From assembly GCF_029094545.1 (NCBI RefSeq), contig NZ_CP117835.1, forward strand, positions 1,158,001 through 1,222,000: a stretch of 64,000 bases of DNA. The letters run 5' to 3'. Positions 42,357-51,316 of this stretch are shown piece after piece. The DNA comes from Alkalihalophilus pseudofirmus. GTDB taxonomy: Bacteria; Bacillota; Bacilli; Bacillales; Bacillaceae_D. Both the position numbers and the translations under genes were made by a program. Position 1 is the stretch's first letter. Every line of letters begins with the position of its first letter. Under the pieces are notes generated by a model. That model worked only from the letters and a program-made list of their open reading frames with translations, was not told the DNA's origin and made no database searches.

Positions 42357-43463
42357 ATGCGGCGTTTGATTATTATTTTGTTGTTTGTAGTTCTTTTGGC
42401 TGGTTGTTCCCGTGAAAGTCAGCCCCTGCCCGAATCCACTGTTAATTTAACACCAAAGCCCGCTGCGTCCTCCTCTTATTTTCAGAGTGATACGATAAAA
42501 CCCATCCAAGAATCAAACGGTATAGCAATGATTAGTGAGTGGTTTGATGAAGATACAATTTTATATGTTGAGGAGAAAGACCAATTATCTACCTTGAAAA
42601 AATATCATCTTTATTCTGGCCTTGAGGAACCTTTCTTTGAAACGGAAGAGTGGATTACAGAGGTGGAAGGGAACGAGGACCTTACGTTATTTTCAATTGT
42701 TACGTATGATGAATTTGACCAATCCTCAATGTATGTGATTGATGCAGAAGGAAATAGACAGCTAGAGCTTCAACACTTTGGGGATAGTTATACAGTATAT
42801 TGGAATCCTTACAAGCCTAGTGAGATGATGCTCATTACGTATTTGCCTGATTGGAATTTTGACGTGTTTCATGTCAATGTCGATGAACAGACAGTGACCG
42901 CAATAGAAATCCCGCAAACGTATTTCCAATGGGTAAATGAAACTCAAATTGCCTACTTAAATTGGGACGCTGCAGCACCTAATTATGAGGCACCGCTTGT
43001 TTTATATGATCTAGGTACAGGTGAGGCTGAAGAAATGGAAAAGCCGCTTATTACTTTTATGTCTTATAGTGATCACACTCAGCTCGAGGTTTCAGTTGAC
43101 TCCATGTATGAACTGTATACAACGTATACATTTAAATCAGAAGGTGCAGAAGAAATAAGTGAACTTGAGATGCCGATTTTAAATACGTATTCTGATTTGT
43201 GGTGGATTCCCTTTCATATGTACGACTCGGATGAAGGGGACTTTTATTATTTACGACCAAAGTACAGCGGAGACTATTTCAGTTACGAAGATGGCTACAA
43301 TTTATTGAAATACAATCCAAGAACGAATGCTGAGGTAAGCATTACCGAGCTTGAAGATCATTTGCCAATTAAGCTCTCCCCAAATGGAGGGAAAATGCTG
43401 ATTGGTAATAGGCTCGAGGAAGTGATGGAGCTTAAAAATAAGGAGAAGGTAACCCTATTTTAA
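42357..43463 (+). CDS. yqgU: YqgU-like lipoprotein
   Basis: Lipoprotein of 368 aa: lipobox LLAGC (C17) after a short hydrophobic signal. The body is acidic, with repeated short beta segments (such as FSIVTYDEFDQSSMYVID and LLKYNPRTNAEVSI) that fit a beta-propeller-like fold, as described for YqgU. AAAGGAGGGGG precedes ATG 42357. In B. subtilis YqgU lies near glcK, consistent with this order. Function unknown. Confidence 0.75.
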   Translation: MRRLIIILLFVVLLAGCSRESQPLPESTVNLTPKPAASSSYFQSDTIKPIQESNGIAMISEWFDEDTILYVEEKDQLSTLKKYHLYSGLEEPFFETEEWITEVEGNEDLTLFSIVTYDEFDQSSMYVIDAEGNRQLELQHFGDSYTVYWNPYKPSEMMLITYLPDWNFDVFHVNVDEQTVTAIEIPQTYFQWVNETQIAYLNWDAAAPNYEAPLVLYDLGTGEAEEMEKPLITFMSYSDHTQLEVSVDSMYELYTTYTFKSEGAEEISELEMPILNTYSDLWWIPFHMYDSDEGDFYYLRPKYSGDYFSYEDGYNLLKYNPRTNAEVSITELEDHLPIKLSPNGGKMLIGNRLEEVMELKNKEKVTLF

Positions 43464-43482
43464 GAAAGCTCCCGTTAAATCA

Positions 43483-43510
43483 TTGCAATTTTTATGCACT
43501 CTGTCATAAT
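43483..43510 (+). promoter_or_regulatory. Promoter of the thi operon
   Basis: TTGCAA (43483-43488), 16-bp spacer, CATAAT (43505-43510), placing the transcription start about 25-30 bp before the riboswitch. Confidence 0.55.
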
Positions 43511-43544
43511 AGGGGTGTAATCAACTAAATAAAAAGCTGTAGAA

Positions 43545-43636
43545 GGCTAGGGGTGCCCGCTTAAGCAGGCTGAGAAAAAGGTAGTTTCCTTTTACCCTTG
43601 TACCTGATCTGGTTCGTACCAGCGTAGGGAAGTCGA
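43545..43636 (+). promoter_or_regulatory. TPP (THI-element) riboswitch
   Basis: Thiamine-pyrophosphate-sensing leader. Conserved blocks: AGGGGTGCCC (43549-43558), GCTGAGA (43568-43574), ACCC (43595-43598), ACCTGATCTGG (43602-43612), TACCAGCGTAGGGAA (43617-43631). It precedes thiE and is followed by a transcription terminator (43661-43696), the OFF expression platform. Confidence 0.95.
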
Positions 43637-43660
43637 CTGCAAATGAGTGAATCATATGTA

Positions 43661-43696
43661 GCCGTGTCCCATGCGTTTTTGGGATACGGCTTTTTA
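43661..43696 (+). terminator. Riboswitch-controlled terminator
   Basis: Stem GCCGTGTCCCA / TGGGATACGGC (one G-T pair) with a loop ATGCGTTTT and a T tail. TPP binding should favour it. Confidence 0.88.
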
Positions 43697-43725
43697 TATG
43701 CTGAAATCATATAGGGGTGAATAGA

Positions 43726-44343
43726 ATGAAAGATTTTAAACTATACGCGATTACCGGAGAAGAATTTCATCAGGGACGTGACTTAATTGAAGTAATGGAA
43801 GAAGCTATTTTAGGCGGAGTCGATATTATTCAATTAAGAGATAAAAAAAGTAAAAAAATTGATGTGCTTAAAAAAGCTCAAGCATTACGTGAATTAACAA
43901 AGAAACACGATGTAACATTTATCGTAAATGACCATATAGATGTAGCGCTTGCTGTAGATGCAGACGGTATTCATGTAGGACAAGACGATCTTCCCCTGGC
44001 TGAAGCGAGAAAAGTGATGGGTCCAGACAAAATCATTGGTATTTCTACGCATAAAATCGAAGAAGCCCGTGCGGCTGAAGCAGGTGGAGCAGACTATATT
44101 GGAGTCGGTCCAATTTTTGAAACAAAAAGTAAAGAAGATGTAGTAGATCCTGTGACAACCCAATACATTCAACAAGTGGCCAATGAAATCACAATTCCGT
44201 TTGTAGCAATCGGCGGGATCAAGCTGCACAATGTCGATCAAGTATTAGCTGCAGGTGCCACGCGTGTCTGTATGATCAGTGAGATTGTCGGAGCAGATGA
44301 TGTTAAAGGGACGTGCGAAAAATTTATTGAAATCCTCAAGTAA
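43726..44343 (+). CDS. thiE: Thiamine phosphate synthase ThiE
   Basis: Joins hydroxymethylpyrimidine-PP and the thiazole phosphate to make thiamine monophosphate. 205 aa TIM barrel. Seen: QLRDKK (about 37-42), IVNDHIDVALAVDADGIHVG then QDDLP (about 71-95), and GVGPIFETKSKED (about 131-143). The VND and DGIHVGQ motifs separate it from TenI, which lacks them. ATG 43726 follows TAGGGGTG; the GTG at 43717 is inside that site. First gene of thiE-S-G-O-D. Confidence 0.93.
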   Translation: MKDFKLYAITGEEFHQGRDLIEVMEEAILGGVDIIQLRDKKSKKIDVLKKAQALRELTKKHDVTFIVNDHIDVALAVDADGIHVGQDDLPLAEARKVMGPDKIIGISTHKIEEARAAEAGGADYIGVGPIFETKSKEDVVDPVTTQYIQQVANEITIPFVAIGGIKLHNVDQVLAAGATRVCMISEIVGADDVKGTCEKFIEILK

Positions 44344-44370
44344 TCTTACAGAAAGGAAGGAGGCAGACAG

Positions 44371-44568
44371 ATGGAATTAATCATTAATGGTGAAAAGGAA
44401 ACGATTCAAGCTGACACGCTGCTTGATGTAGTAACGCATTATCAATTAGAAAAGCATCTGGTCGTAACTGAGGTTAACGGGGAGATCATTGACCGAGACA
44501 GTTGGGCCGAGACGAAAGTAGAAGAAGGTATGAAGATTGAATTAGTGCATTTTGTTGGAGGAGGATGA
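44371..44568 (+). CDS. thiS: Sulfur carrier protein ThiS
   Basis: 65-aa ubiquitin-like protein ending VGGG, whose C-terminal Gly is adenylated and thiocarboxylated for thiazole synthesis. [10 protein letters not shown] start and [17 protein letters not shown] near the end are typical. AAGGAAGGAGG precedes the ATG. Its stop overlaps the ATG cluster before thiG. The activating enzyme is probably at 29688. Confidence 0.94.
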   Translation: MELIINGEKETIQADTLLDVVTHYQLEKHLVVTEVNGEIIDRDSWAETKVEEGMKIELVHFVGGG

Positions 44569-44573
44569 TGACA

Positions 44574-45353
44574 ATGAAATCATCAAAGTTAGTCATAGCT
44601 GGTAAAGAATTATCATCAAGATTTTTTCTTGGGACGGGGCGTTATCCCAATCCATTTGTTCAAAATGAAGCAATCCGAGTATCAGAAGCGGAAGTATTAA
44701 CATTTGCGATTCGCCGTGTGAATTTAGATGCTCCGAGTGAGGATGCGATCCTGCAGCATCTAGATCAAGATTCATTTACTTATCTTCCGAACACATCAGG
44801 AGCTAGTAATGCAGAAGAAGCAATCCGCATTGCAAGACTAGCGAAGGCATCAGGGATCAGTAACTGGATCAAAGTGGAAATTAGTGCAGATGAAAAAACA
44901 TTGCTTCCTGATCCTATCGAAACACTAAAGGCGACAGAAACGTTGGCAAATGAGGGTTTTGTTGTGCTTCCTTATACATCAGATGATCCCATTTTATGCC
45001 GTAAATTAGAAGAGGCTGGGGCAGCTGCCGTTATGCCTGGAGGTGCGCCGATTGGTACAGGGCTTGGTGTATTAAATCCGTACAATATTGGCTTAATAGC
45101 AGAAGACTCTAACGTGCCGATTATTGTAGATGCTGGCTTAGGATCTGCAAAAGATATCGTTGAAGTAATGGAGCTTGGGGTTGATGGTGTCTTAATGAAT
45201 ACGCCCGTAGCAAAAGCGAAGGATCCGGTGAAAATGGCTCATGCAATGAAGCTTGCGATTGAGGCAGGACGTGCATCTTATGAAGCAGGCAGAATTCCAA
45301 AGAAGAAGTACGCGACAGCAAGCAGCGGGTATGAGTCCCTCATTTCGCGATAA
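44574..45353 (+). CDS. thiG: Thiazole synthase ThiG
   Basis: Forms the thiazole phosphate from deoxyxylulose phosphate, dehydroglycine and ThiS thiocarboxylate. About 259 aa. Seen: [10 protein letters not shown] (about 13-22), Schiff-base Lys in NWIKVEI (about residue 100), [13 protein letters not shown] and the C-terminal ASSGYESLI. Three in-frame ATGs (44565, 44568, 44574) cluster after GGAGGAGG; 44574 has the best spacing. Overlap or near-overlap with thiS implies coupled translation. Confidence 0.94.
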   Translation: MKSSKLVIAGKELSSRFFLGTGRYPNPFVQNEAIRVSEAEVLTFAIRRVNLDAPSEDAILQHLDQDSFTYLPNTSGASNAEEAIRIARLAKASGISNWIKVEISADEKTLLPDPIETLKATETLANEGFVVLPYTSDDPILCRKLEEAGAAAVMPGGAPIGTGLGVLNPYNIGLIAEDSNVPIIVDAGLGSAKDIVEVMELGVDGVLMNTPVAKAKDPVKMAHAMKLAIEAGRASYEAGRIPKKKYATASSGYESLISR

Positions 45354-45377
45354 AAACAAAAGAGGATGTGAAGATCA

Positions 45378-46490
45378 ATGACTCATCGTGTGATCGTCCT
45401 CGGAGGCGGTGTGATCGGACTTGCTTCGGCATTAGAACTTTCTAGGAAAGGTCATGACGTGACTGTTCTTGAGAAAGTGCGCTGCGGGGGACAAGCGTCT
45501 GGTGCGGCAGCTGGGATGCTTGCTCCTTACTCTGAAATAGGGGAAGACCCTGATGATTTTTTTAGATTATGTCTTGCTAGTTTAAGAGAATATCCAGTTT
45601 GGCAAGAAGAAGTCAAAAAGATCAGCGGACACGATTTTGAATATACAAATAGTGGAAGTCTTCATGCTGTGTACCATGAAGCGGATCTATTAGCACTTAA
45701 AACAAGGCAGTCTTGGCAAAGGGAATGGGGGGCAGAGGCGGAGCTTGTTGATGCGACTCGGATAAAGAAGCTTGAACCTCATCTTTCTAACTCTATTATA
45801 GGAGCGATGCATTATCCGGAAGAAAGCCATGTTTTTGCTCCGGATTATGTACGAGCTCTTGAAGAAGCATGCCGGAAAAATGGTGTAACGATTGCTGAGG
45901 AACTTGAAGCAGTAAAGGTTCACAGCTGGAAGGATGAAATTGATTTAGTATCAAAGGACGGTCAGAGGTTTCAGGCTGAACGACTCGTTATCGCCTCAGG
46001 TGCTTGGTCAAAGGAACTTGAAGAAACCTTCTCCTTAAATCTCCCTGTTTATCCGATACGCGGACAAATTTGCGCTTATGAACTAGGAGATAAACAAGTG
46101 AATCATATTGTTTATACTAGCCAAGGGTATTTGGTTCCTAAGGCAAATGGGACGCTTGTAAACGGGGCTTCTGAAGATATTGCAGGTTTTAAGACGGATG
46201 TTACAGAAAAAGGAATAGCCCGTTTAACGAATTGGAACAAAAATATCTTTCCTTTCTTAACAGATCTCAAGCCGTTTCATACATGGGCTGGATTAAGACC
46301 AGCAACGCAGGATGGCTACCCTTTTATCGGTCCACACCCGAATGCAAAGCATATTATTTTTGCAACAGGGCATTATCGTAATGGAATACTTCTTAGCCCT
46401 ATTACCGCTAAAATAGTGGCTGCATTGCTTAGCGATGAAAAGACGCCTGTACCAATCGAAACGTTCGCACCGGATCGTTTTACATACTAA
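45378..46490 (+). CDS. thiO: Glycine oxidase ThiO
   Basis: FAD enzyme oxidising glycine to the imine used by ThiG. 370 aa. N-terminal FAD motif GGGVIGLASA (residues 9-18), central CGGQASGAAAGMLAPY (about 37-52), and C-terminal LRPATQDGYPFIG (about 306-318). Member of the DadA/ThiO oxidoreductases. AGAGGATGTG precedes the ATG. It sits 24 bp after thiG in the operon. Confidence 0.92.
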   Translation: MTHRVIVLGGGVIGLASALELSRKGHDVTVLEKVRCGGQASGAAAGMLAPYSEIGEDPDDFFRLCLASLREYPVWQEEVKKISGHDFEYTNSGSLHAVYHEADLLALKTRQSWQREWGAEAELVDATRIKKLEPHLSNSIIGAMHYPEESHVFAPDYVRALEEACRKNGVTIAEELEAVKVHSWKDEIDLVSKDGQRFQAERLVIASGAWSKELEETFSLNLPVYPIRGQICAYELGDKQVNHIVYTSQGYLVPKANGTLVNGASEDIAGFKTDVTEKGIARLTNWNKNIFPFLTDLKPFHTWAGLRPATQDGYPFIGPHPNAKHIIFATGHYRNGILLSPITAKIVAALLSDEKTPVPIETFAPDRFTY

Positions 46491-46549
46491 ATAATGAATG
46501 AGACAAATGTAATAACTGAAACTTAAGGTAAGAAAGAAGGAGAATAGTT

Positions 46550-47353
46550 ATGACGATGGCAAAAGTTTTAACCATAGCAGGCTCAGATTCCGGGGGGGGA
46601 GCTGGAATTCAAGCAGACCTAAAAACGTTTCAAGAACTTGATACGTTTGGAATGAGTGCAATCACTGCCCTGACAGCTCAGAACACTTTAGGTGTGCATG
46701 GTGTGTTTCCTCAATCACTTGAAGCAATTGAAGCGCAGATTGATGCTGTTCTCTCTGATATCGGAGTAGACGCTGTTAAAACGGGCATGTTATTTTCTGC
46801 AGAAATCATTACGCTTGTTGCAAAAAAATGCAAACAGTATCATGTCCAAAATATTGTCGTCGACCCGGTTATGGTTGCTAAAGGCGGAGCGGTGCTGCTT
46901 CAGGATGCAGCTACTGAAGCATTAATTAAAGAACTGCTGCCGATCGCTGCAGTTATCACACCAAATCTTCCGGAAGCGGCTAAGCTTCTTCGTACAAAAG
47001 AGATGGAGACACTTGAGGAAATGGAGACAGCAGCAAAAGAATTGCACAAACTTGGACCAAGATATGTGGTCTTAAAGGGCGGTCACCTAAAAAATGGGCC
47101 GGCAGTGGATCTTTGGTTTGACGGAGAGGAACTTCATTACTTGGAGACAGAGCGGATTGAGACGAAGCATACTCACGGTACCGGCTGCACGTATGCGGCT
47201 GCCATTGCAGCGGAACTCGCAAAAGGAAATTCAATTAAAGATTCCGTTCAAACCGCGAAGCTTTTTATTACGGAAGCCATCCGTCATTCTCTTTCAATTG
47301 GGGGAGGCATTGGACCTACGAATCATCATGCTTATAAGAATTCTCTATTATGA
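46550..47353 (+). CDS. thiD: Hydroxymethylpyrimidine/phosphomethylpyrimidine kinase ThiD
   Basis: Phosphorylates HMP to HMP-PP, feeding ThiE. 267 aa ribokinase fold. Seen: GSDSGGGAGIQADLKTF (about 11-27), VDPVMVAKGG (about 104-113), and GTGCTYAAAIAAELA (about 211-225), the ATP site with catalytic residues. GAAGGAGAATA precedes ATG 46550. Last gene of the operon; a hairpin follows at 47383. Confidence 0.93.
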   Translation: MTMAKVLTIAGSDSGGGAGIQADLKTFQELDTFGMSAITALTAQNTLGVHGVFPQSLEAIEAQIDAVLSDIGVDAVKTGMLFSAEIITLVAKKCKQYHVQNIVVDPVMVAKGGAVLLQDAATEALIKELLPIAAVITPNLPEAAKLLRTKEMETLEEMETAAKELHKLGPRYVVLKGGHLKNGPAVDLWFDGEELHYLETERIETKHTHGTGCTYAAAIAAELAKGNSIKDSVQTAKLFITEAIRHSLSIGGGIGPTNHHAYKNSLL

Positions 47354-47382
47354 TAGGATATAGTTAAAGTGAAAACTTGTTT

Positions 47383-47424
47383 AAGTCTACTCATATGATC
47401 TAATCATTTGGGTAGACTTTTTGT
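47383..47424 (+). terminator. Terminator after the thi operon
   Basis: Stem AAGTCTAC / GTAGACTT with a 21-nt loop and TTTTTG tail. Confidence 0.8.
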
Positions 47425-47502
47425 TTTATTTGTCCATCCTGTATAATATAAACATCCCAGTTCGAAATACGATCAAAATCGTCGAGGAAACCGAGGTGAG
47501 TT

Positions 47503-48213
47503 ATGGAGATTATTAAGTGGAGCAATGTAAGCAGTGAACGGCTCAATAAAATTTCATTTACTGTACTGGAAAATCAAATTGTTACATTAATCGGGCCTTC
47601 TGGAGCGGGTAAAAGCAGTCTCTTGTATTTGATGAACCGTTTAGATGATAAGAGGTCAGGTTCAATTACATTTAAAGAAAAAGAGATTGAAAGCTACCCT
47701 ATTGTTGAGCTAAGGCAGCAGATCGGAATGGTGTTTCAATCACCTGCATTATTTGATGGGACAGTTTCAGAAAATGTATCTTATGGGCCGAATCTTCATA
47801 ATAGAGATTGGTCTGATGAAAAAACCATTGAGCTTTTAGAATCGGTTCACCTTTCTCCTGAATTCATACATAAACCTATAGATGAATTATCAGGCGGAGA
47901 GCAGCAGCGCGTTGCTTTCCTGAGAACGCTAGCAAACGAGCCTGAGATTCTATTGCTGGATGAAGTGACAAGCGCACTCGATTTACGCAATGTGGAATTA
48001 ATTGAAGATTTCATCCGGACATTACAGAAGAGAGGCAAGACTATTTTCATGGTGACGCATGATGTCGAACAGGCAGAGCGCCTAGGAGATCAAACCTTTT
48101 ATTTGGAAAAAGGCGAACTGATTGAAACCGGTGAATCTAAGGAGTTTTTTAGGTCTCCACAAACAGAGCGTGCAAGGAGATTTTTGTATCGTGACGGGGA
48201 AGGGGATGAATAA
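47503..48213 (+). CDS. fetA: FetA-type ABC exporter ATP-binding protein (YbbL)
   Basis: ATPase of the FetAB (YbbLM) family, linked to iron export and oxidative-stress tolerance in E. coli. 236 aa. Walker A GPSGAGKSS (about 28-36), signature LSGGEQQRV (about 130-138), Walker B EILLLDEVTSALD (about 149-161). Partner permease starts 2 bp after the stop. Metal specificity here is inferred from the family. Confidence 0.85.
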   Translation: MEIIKWSNVSSERLNKISFTVLENQIVTLIGPSGAGKSSLLYLMNRLDDKRSGSITFKEKEIESYPIVELRQQIGMVFQSPALFDGTVSENVSYGPNLHNRDWSDEKTIELLESVHLSPEFIHKPIDELSGGEQQRVAFLRTLANEPEILLLDEVTSALDLRNVELIEDFIRTLQKRGKTIFMVTHDVEQAERLGDQTFYLEKGELIETGESKEFFRSPQTERARRFLYRDGEGDE

Positions 48214-48215
48214 AT

Positions 48216-48995
48216 ATGGCTCCAGAAATTTCAAATGTATCAATGCTATTTCTCATCATTTTTGTATTAATACCCGTTTCATTATCTTATGTCTATTCAT
48301 TGAATTTAGCAGGGAGCATCACCTGGTCCTCATTTAGAGGAGCAGCTCAATTATTCTTAATAGGGTATTTATTAACGTTTTTATTCGAGCTCCCGCCCTT
48401 AATTGGTATACCGATTATGCTGAGTGTTATGATTACAGTGGCTGGTTTTCATGCGGCTAAGAAAGGTCGTGGCATTTCTGGCGTACTGCTTTTGATTTTT
48501 GGCATTTTAGTGACTGTTGAGCTTACGGTCCTCTCTATGTGGCTTGGATTTGATATGATTGAGTTTACACCAGAACAAGTTATTCCAATGAGCGGCATGG
48601 TGATTGGGAACAGCATGGTAGCCATAGGTCTTGCAATAGAGCGAATGAAAAGTGAATTTAACGAAAATCATAATCGACTCCTTGCAGCTCTCTCACTCGG
48701 TGCTACACCTAAAGAAGCCACACAGCCGATTATCAAGCGGATTGTCCGTGCTGCAATGATTCCTAATGTAGATGGGTTAAAAACAATTGGACTTGTACAG
48801 CTTCCTGGAATGATGACGGGACTGATACTAGCGGGAGTATCACCTCATATTGCAATTCGTTACCAGATAGTCATTTCTTTAAGTATTTTTGTTGCCGTAT
48901 CAGTTAGTGCGATGCTTGTTACGGTGTTTACGTACAGAAAGTTTTTCAATCAGAACTTACAATTAAAACGGGTGAATGACGACGGATCAGTGTAG
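48216..48995 (+). CDS. fetB: FetB-type ABC permease (UPF0014, YbbM)
   Basis: 259-aa membrane permease of UPF0014, the partner of FetA. About seven helices. Conserved AGSITWSSFRGAAQLFLIG (split; about 30-48) and the cytoplasmic segment LSLGATPKEATQPIIKR (about 154-170) that couples to the ATPase. The ATG is 2 bp after fetA and has a G-rich site in fetA's end. Confidence 0.87.
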   Translation: MAPEISNVSMLFLIIFVLIPVSLSYVYSLNLAGSITWSSFRGAAQLFLIGYLLTFLFELPPLIGIPIMLSVMITVAGFHAAKKGRGISGVLLLIFGILVTVELTVLSMWLGFDMIEFTPEQVIPMSGMVIGNSMVAIGLAIERMKSEFNENHNRLLAALSLGATPKEATQPIIKRIVRAAMIPNVDGLKTIGLVQLPGMMTGLILAGVSPHIAIRYQIVISLSIFVAVSVSAMLVTVFTYRKFFNQNLQLKRVNDDGSV

Positions 48996-49040
48996 GTAAG
49001 CAGATATAAAAGAAGTAGATAAAAAGGGGAAACGACCAAC

Positions 49041-49646
49041 ATGTTTAACGGGAATAAACTAGTGTTAATTTTACCGGCTATTTTGATGGCCATTATGTTC
49101 TGGGGAGGCTATCATTTCTTAGGTGAAAATGAAACGCTGACACATGAACAACTTAAAGAGGAAACGGGTTTAGTTGCTGAGGCAGATGATACTGGGAATG
49201 GATGGTTAGTAAACATTAACTGGGAATGGTCTTCTATGCCGGATGGCGGCCTATATGGTGAAGATTATGTAAGTGTAGCCGTACTAGATGAGGAAGGTCA
49301 TGCAAGAGAAGACATTACATTTACAGATATGAAGCTTGAATTAGTTTATGGAGACGAAGTGATCTATGAAACCGAAGGCGAAGCCGTCAGTAACGGAGTC
49401 ATTTTTGCCTATCCTAATGAGATTCAGGAACATCAAAGCCTAGGAAATAATGGACAGGCTGTTGTTCGCTTGAATGGTGATGAGATAAATAAAGAGGATA
49501 TTTCAATCCGCATGCTCCATACGTGGGTTAACCATAGTCCTTTAACAAAAGAAGATGCATTATTTTCAAATCCTGACTTTAGTGGGGCTGCCAATGTTCC
49601 GTTCTGGATAAAAGAAGAGACACCTGCACAGCAATCTAGCCAATAA
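49041..49646 (+). CDS. Membrane-anchored protein of unknown function
   Basis: 201-aa protein with one N-terminal helix (LVLILPAILMAIMFWGGYHF, about residues 7-26) and an acidic extracellular domain rich in Glu/Asn that I do not recognise. AAAAGGGGAAACG precedes ATG 49041. It is followed after 18 bp by the DUF1385-YqgV fusion gene, suggesting an operon. No catalytic motif is visible. Confidence 0.62.
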   Translation: MFNGNKLVLILPAILMAIMFWGGYHFLGENETLTHEQLKEETGLVAEADDTGNGWLVNINWEWSSMPDGGLYGEDYVSVAVLDEEGHAREDITFTDMKLELVYGDEVIYETEGEAVSNGVIFAYPNEIQEHQSLGNNGQAVVRLNGDEINKEDISIRMLHTWVNHSPLTKEDALFSNPDFSGAANVPFWIKEETPAQQSSQ

Positions 49647-49664
49647 AGAGAGGGGATAAGCTAG

Positions 49665-50750
49665 ATGATGATTCGGGGATTGTCTTATCAGCGAGGAATT
49701 TTCTTTATGGGTAAGACACATATAGCCTGTTCCTATCACGATAAAGGCCGGCTTGTGACATGGATTAAGCCTTATGAGACAAAAACAGTCCTTATAATGG
49801 CAAAGCAGATCATTTTGTCAATGCCCTTATGGTTCAAGGCTGTTGTACTAGCATGGATAGCTCTAGTATTCGTCCCTATACTGCCATTGGCAATAGGGTT
49901 GAATGAACTTCCGTTTTACACGCTGCTCTATCTAATGTTTGGCACGCATTTCATGTTCCCGAACAGTTTAAGAAAATACCACGGAGCGGAGCATAAGGTG
50001 TTTAGTGATCGGGGAGTTAAGCGCCGGGGGAGGTTATACCGAATAAAAAAAGCAGCCATAACAAATCGCTTTTGTTCAACAAATATTGTAGTGATCTACT
50101 TTTTAAGTGTGATAAGTTTATGTATCATTTTCCTGGCAGCTGGATTACAGGTAACGGATGCACTTATGTACAGCTCGTATGCAGCGCTTCTTTTCATTCC
50201 GCTTCTTCAGTTCGTGATGAGAGGAAAGATAGCAGGGTTTAAATGGCTTCAACAATTCATTTTAACCATCTCTTATTGGCTGCAAGAGAAAATTACCACA
50301 GCAGAACCAGAACATAAGCATTTAATATGTGCGATACAGTCTTACAGGACGCTCGCTAAAGAAGAGTTTCCAGAACATCTAGCAGCGCGGAAAGTGATGA
50401 AAAAGAAGGAGGAAAAACATATGGCAATTGTTGATGTTACGGTTATACCAATTGGAACGGAGACACCGAGTGTGAGTCAATATGTAGCTGAAATTCAGAA
50501 CGTGTTATCATCATACGAAGATAAAATCACCTATGAATTAACACCAATGAGTACATTGATTGAAGGAGAGCTGCCAGTCTTATTTGAAGTTATCCAAGCT
50601 ATTCATGAGGTGCCGTTTAAGCATGGATTAAAGCGTGTAGCAACGAATATTCGTATTGATGACCGCAGGGATAAAGAGTCAACGATGCAAAGCAAACGTG
50701 CATCAGTAGAAGCTCGCATGAAACAGCAACCGAATGATTCTATTGAATAA
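49665..50750 (+). CDS. In-frame fusion: DUF1385 membrane domain plus thiamine-binding MTH1187/YqgV domain
   Basis: 361 aa. Residues ~1-240 form a DUF1385 (YqhQ-like) membrane domain with four or five helices and the signature KYHGAEHKV (about 105-113). Residues ~253-361 form a small MTH1187/YqgV ferredoxin-like domain, beginning MAIVDVTVIPIGTETPSVSQ; relatives bind thiamine. The two are joined by KVMKKKEEKH with no stop. A strong AAGGAGG (50406-50412) and ATG 50421 inside suggest the second domain may also be made alone. YqgV is normally a separate 104-110 aa protein. Start ATG 49665 follows GAGAGGGG. Confidence 0.75.
   Translation: MMIRGLSYQRGIFFMGKTHIACSYHDKGRLVTWIKPYETKTVLIMAKQIILSMPLWFKAVVLAWIALVFVPILPLAIGLNELPFYTLLYLMFGTHFMFPNSLRKYHGAEHKVFSDRGVKRRGRLYRIKKAAITNRFCSTNIVVIYFLSVISLCIIFLAAGLQVTDALMYSSYAALLFIPLLQFVMRGKIAGFKWLQQFILTISYWLQEKITTAEPEHKHLICAIQSYRTLAKEEFPEHLAARKVMKKKEEKHMAIVDVTVIPIGTETPSVSQYVAEIQNVLSSYEDKITYELTPMSTLIEGELPVLFEVIQAIHEVPFKHGLKRVATNIRIDDRRDKESTMQSKRASVEARMKQQPNDSIE
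50421..50750 (+). other. yqgV: Probable internal translation start for free YqgV-like protein
   Basis: ATG 50421 has a near-perfect ribosome binding site (AAGGAGG, 50406-50412) in the linker of the fusion gene. Its product would be 109 aa, the normal size of a stand-alone MTH1187/YqgV thiamine-binding protein. This predicts two products from one gene: the long fusion and the short soluble domain. Confidence 0.55.
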
Positions 50751-50818
50751 CTCAGTCGAATAATTCAATCAAATAATCCAATCAAATAAATCTATAGAGA
50801 ATAGGCAATAAACTCACA

Positions 50819-50848
50819 AAAAAAACGAACCGATTGGTTCGTTTTTTT
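50819..50848. terminator. Bidirectional terminator after the fusion gene
   Basis: Stem AAAAAAACGAACC / GGTTCGTTTTTTT with a GATT loop. The preceding 50755-50790 contains short AAT-rich repeats (AATTCAATC, AATCCAATCAAATAA). Confidence 0.9.
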
Positions 50849-50856
50849 GTAAGAAG

Positions 50857-51309
50857 TTATAATGTTTTCACCATCGACACATGCGGGATACCCGCATCAA
50901 GAAATTCATCCGAAGTGATTTCATAACCTAACTTCGAGTAAAAGGGTTCTGCATGAGTTTGAGCATTCAGCTTTACCTTTGAAACACCAAGATTCAGCGC
51001 CTCTTTTTCCATTTCATTCATTAAAAAACGTCCTGCACCAGTGCCGCGTGCATCTTTTGCCACACATATACGTTCAGCTTTAGCGTACCCATCAACCAAG
51101 CGTAAGCGTCCTGCACCGATTGGTTTTGAATAGATATCTTCTGAACCAATTGTACGGTCGTTTTCATACATGACAAAATGAATGCTTTGATCTTCTAAAT
51201 CATCTACTTCTTCCTCTTTAGGTACGTTTTGTTCTTCTACAAATACCTTCGTTCGAATGGAATAAGCATCTTTTAACTGTTGATCATTCATAACTTTAAC
51301 TACATTCAT
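50857..51309 (-). CDS. yjcF: GNAT acetyltransferase, YjcF-like
   Basis: 150-aa GCN5-related N-acetyltransferase. AERICVAKDARGTGAGRFLM (about 80-99) is the acetyl-CoA-binding motif A; FYSKLGYE (about 125-132) is motif B. The yjcF-yjcG-yjcH cluster order here (from 50857, minus strand) matches B. subtilis. The ribosome binding site AGGAG lies within the end of yjcG. Acceptor unknown. Confidence 0.83.
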   Translation of the reverse strand: MNVVKVMNDQQLKDAYSIRTKVFVEEQNVPKEEEVDDLEDQSIHFVMYENDRTIGSEDIYSKPIGAGRLRLVDGYAKAERICVAKDARGTGAGRFLMNEMEKEALNLGVSKVKLNAQTHAEPFYSKLGYEITSDEFLDAGIPHVSMVKTL

Positions 51310-51316
51310 CTGTTCG

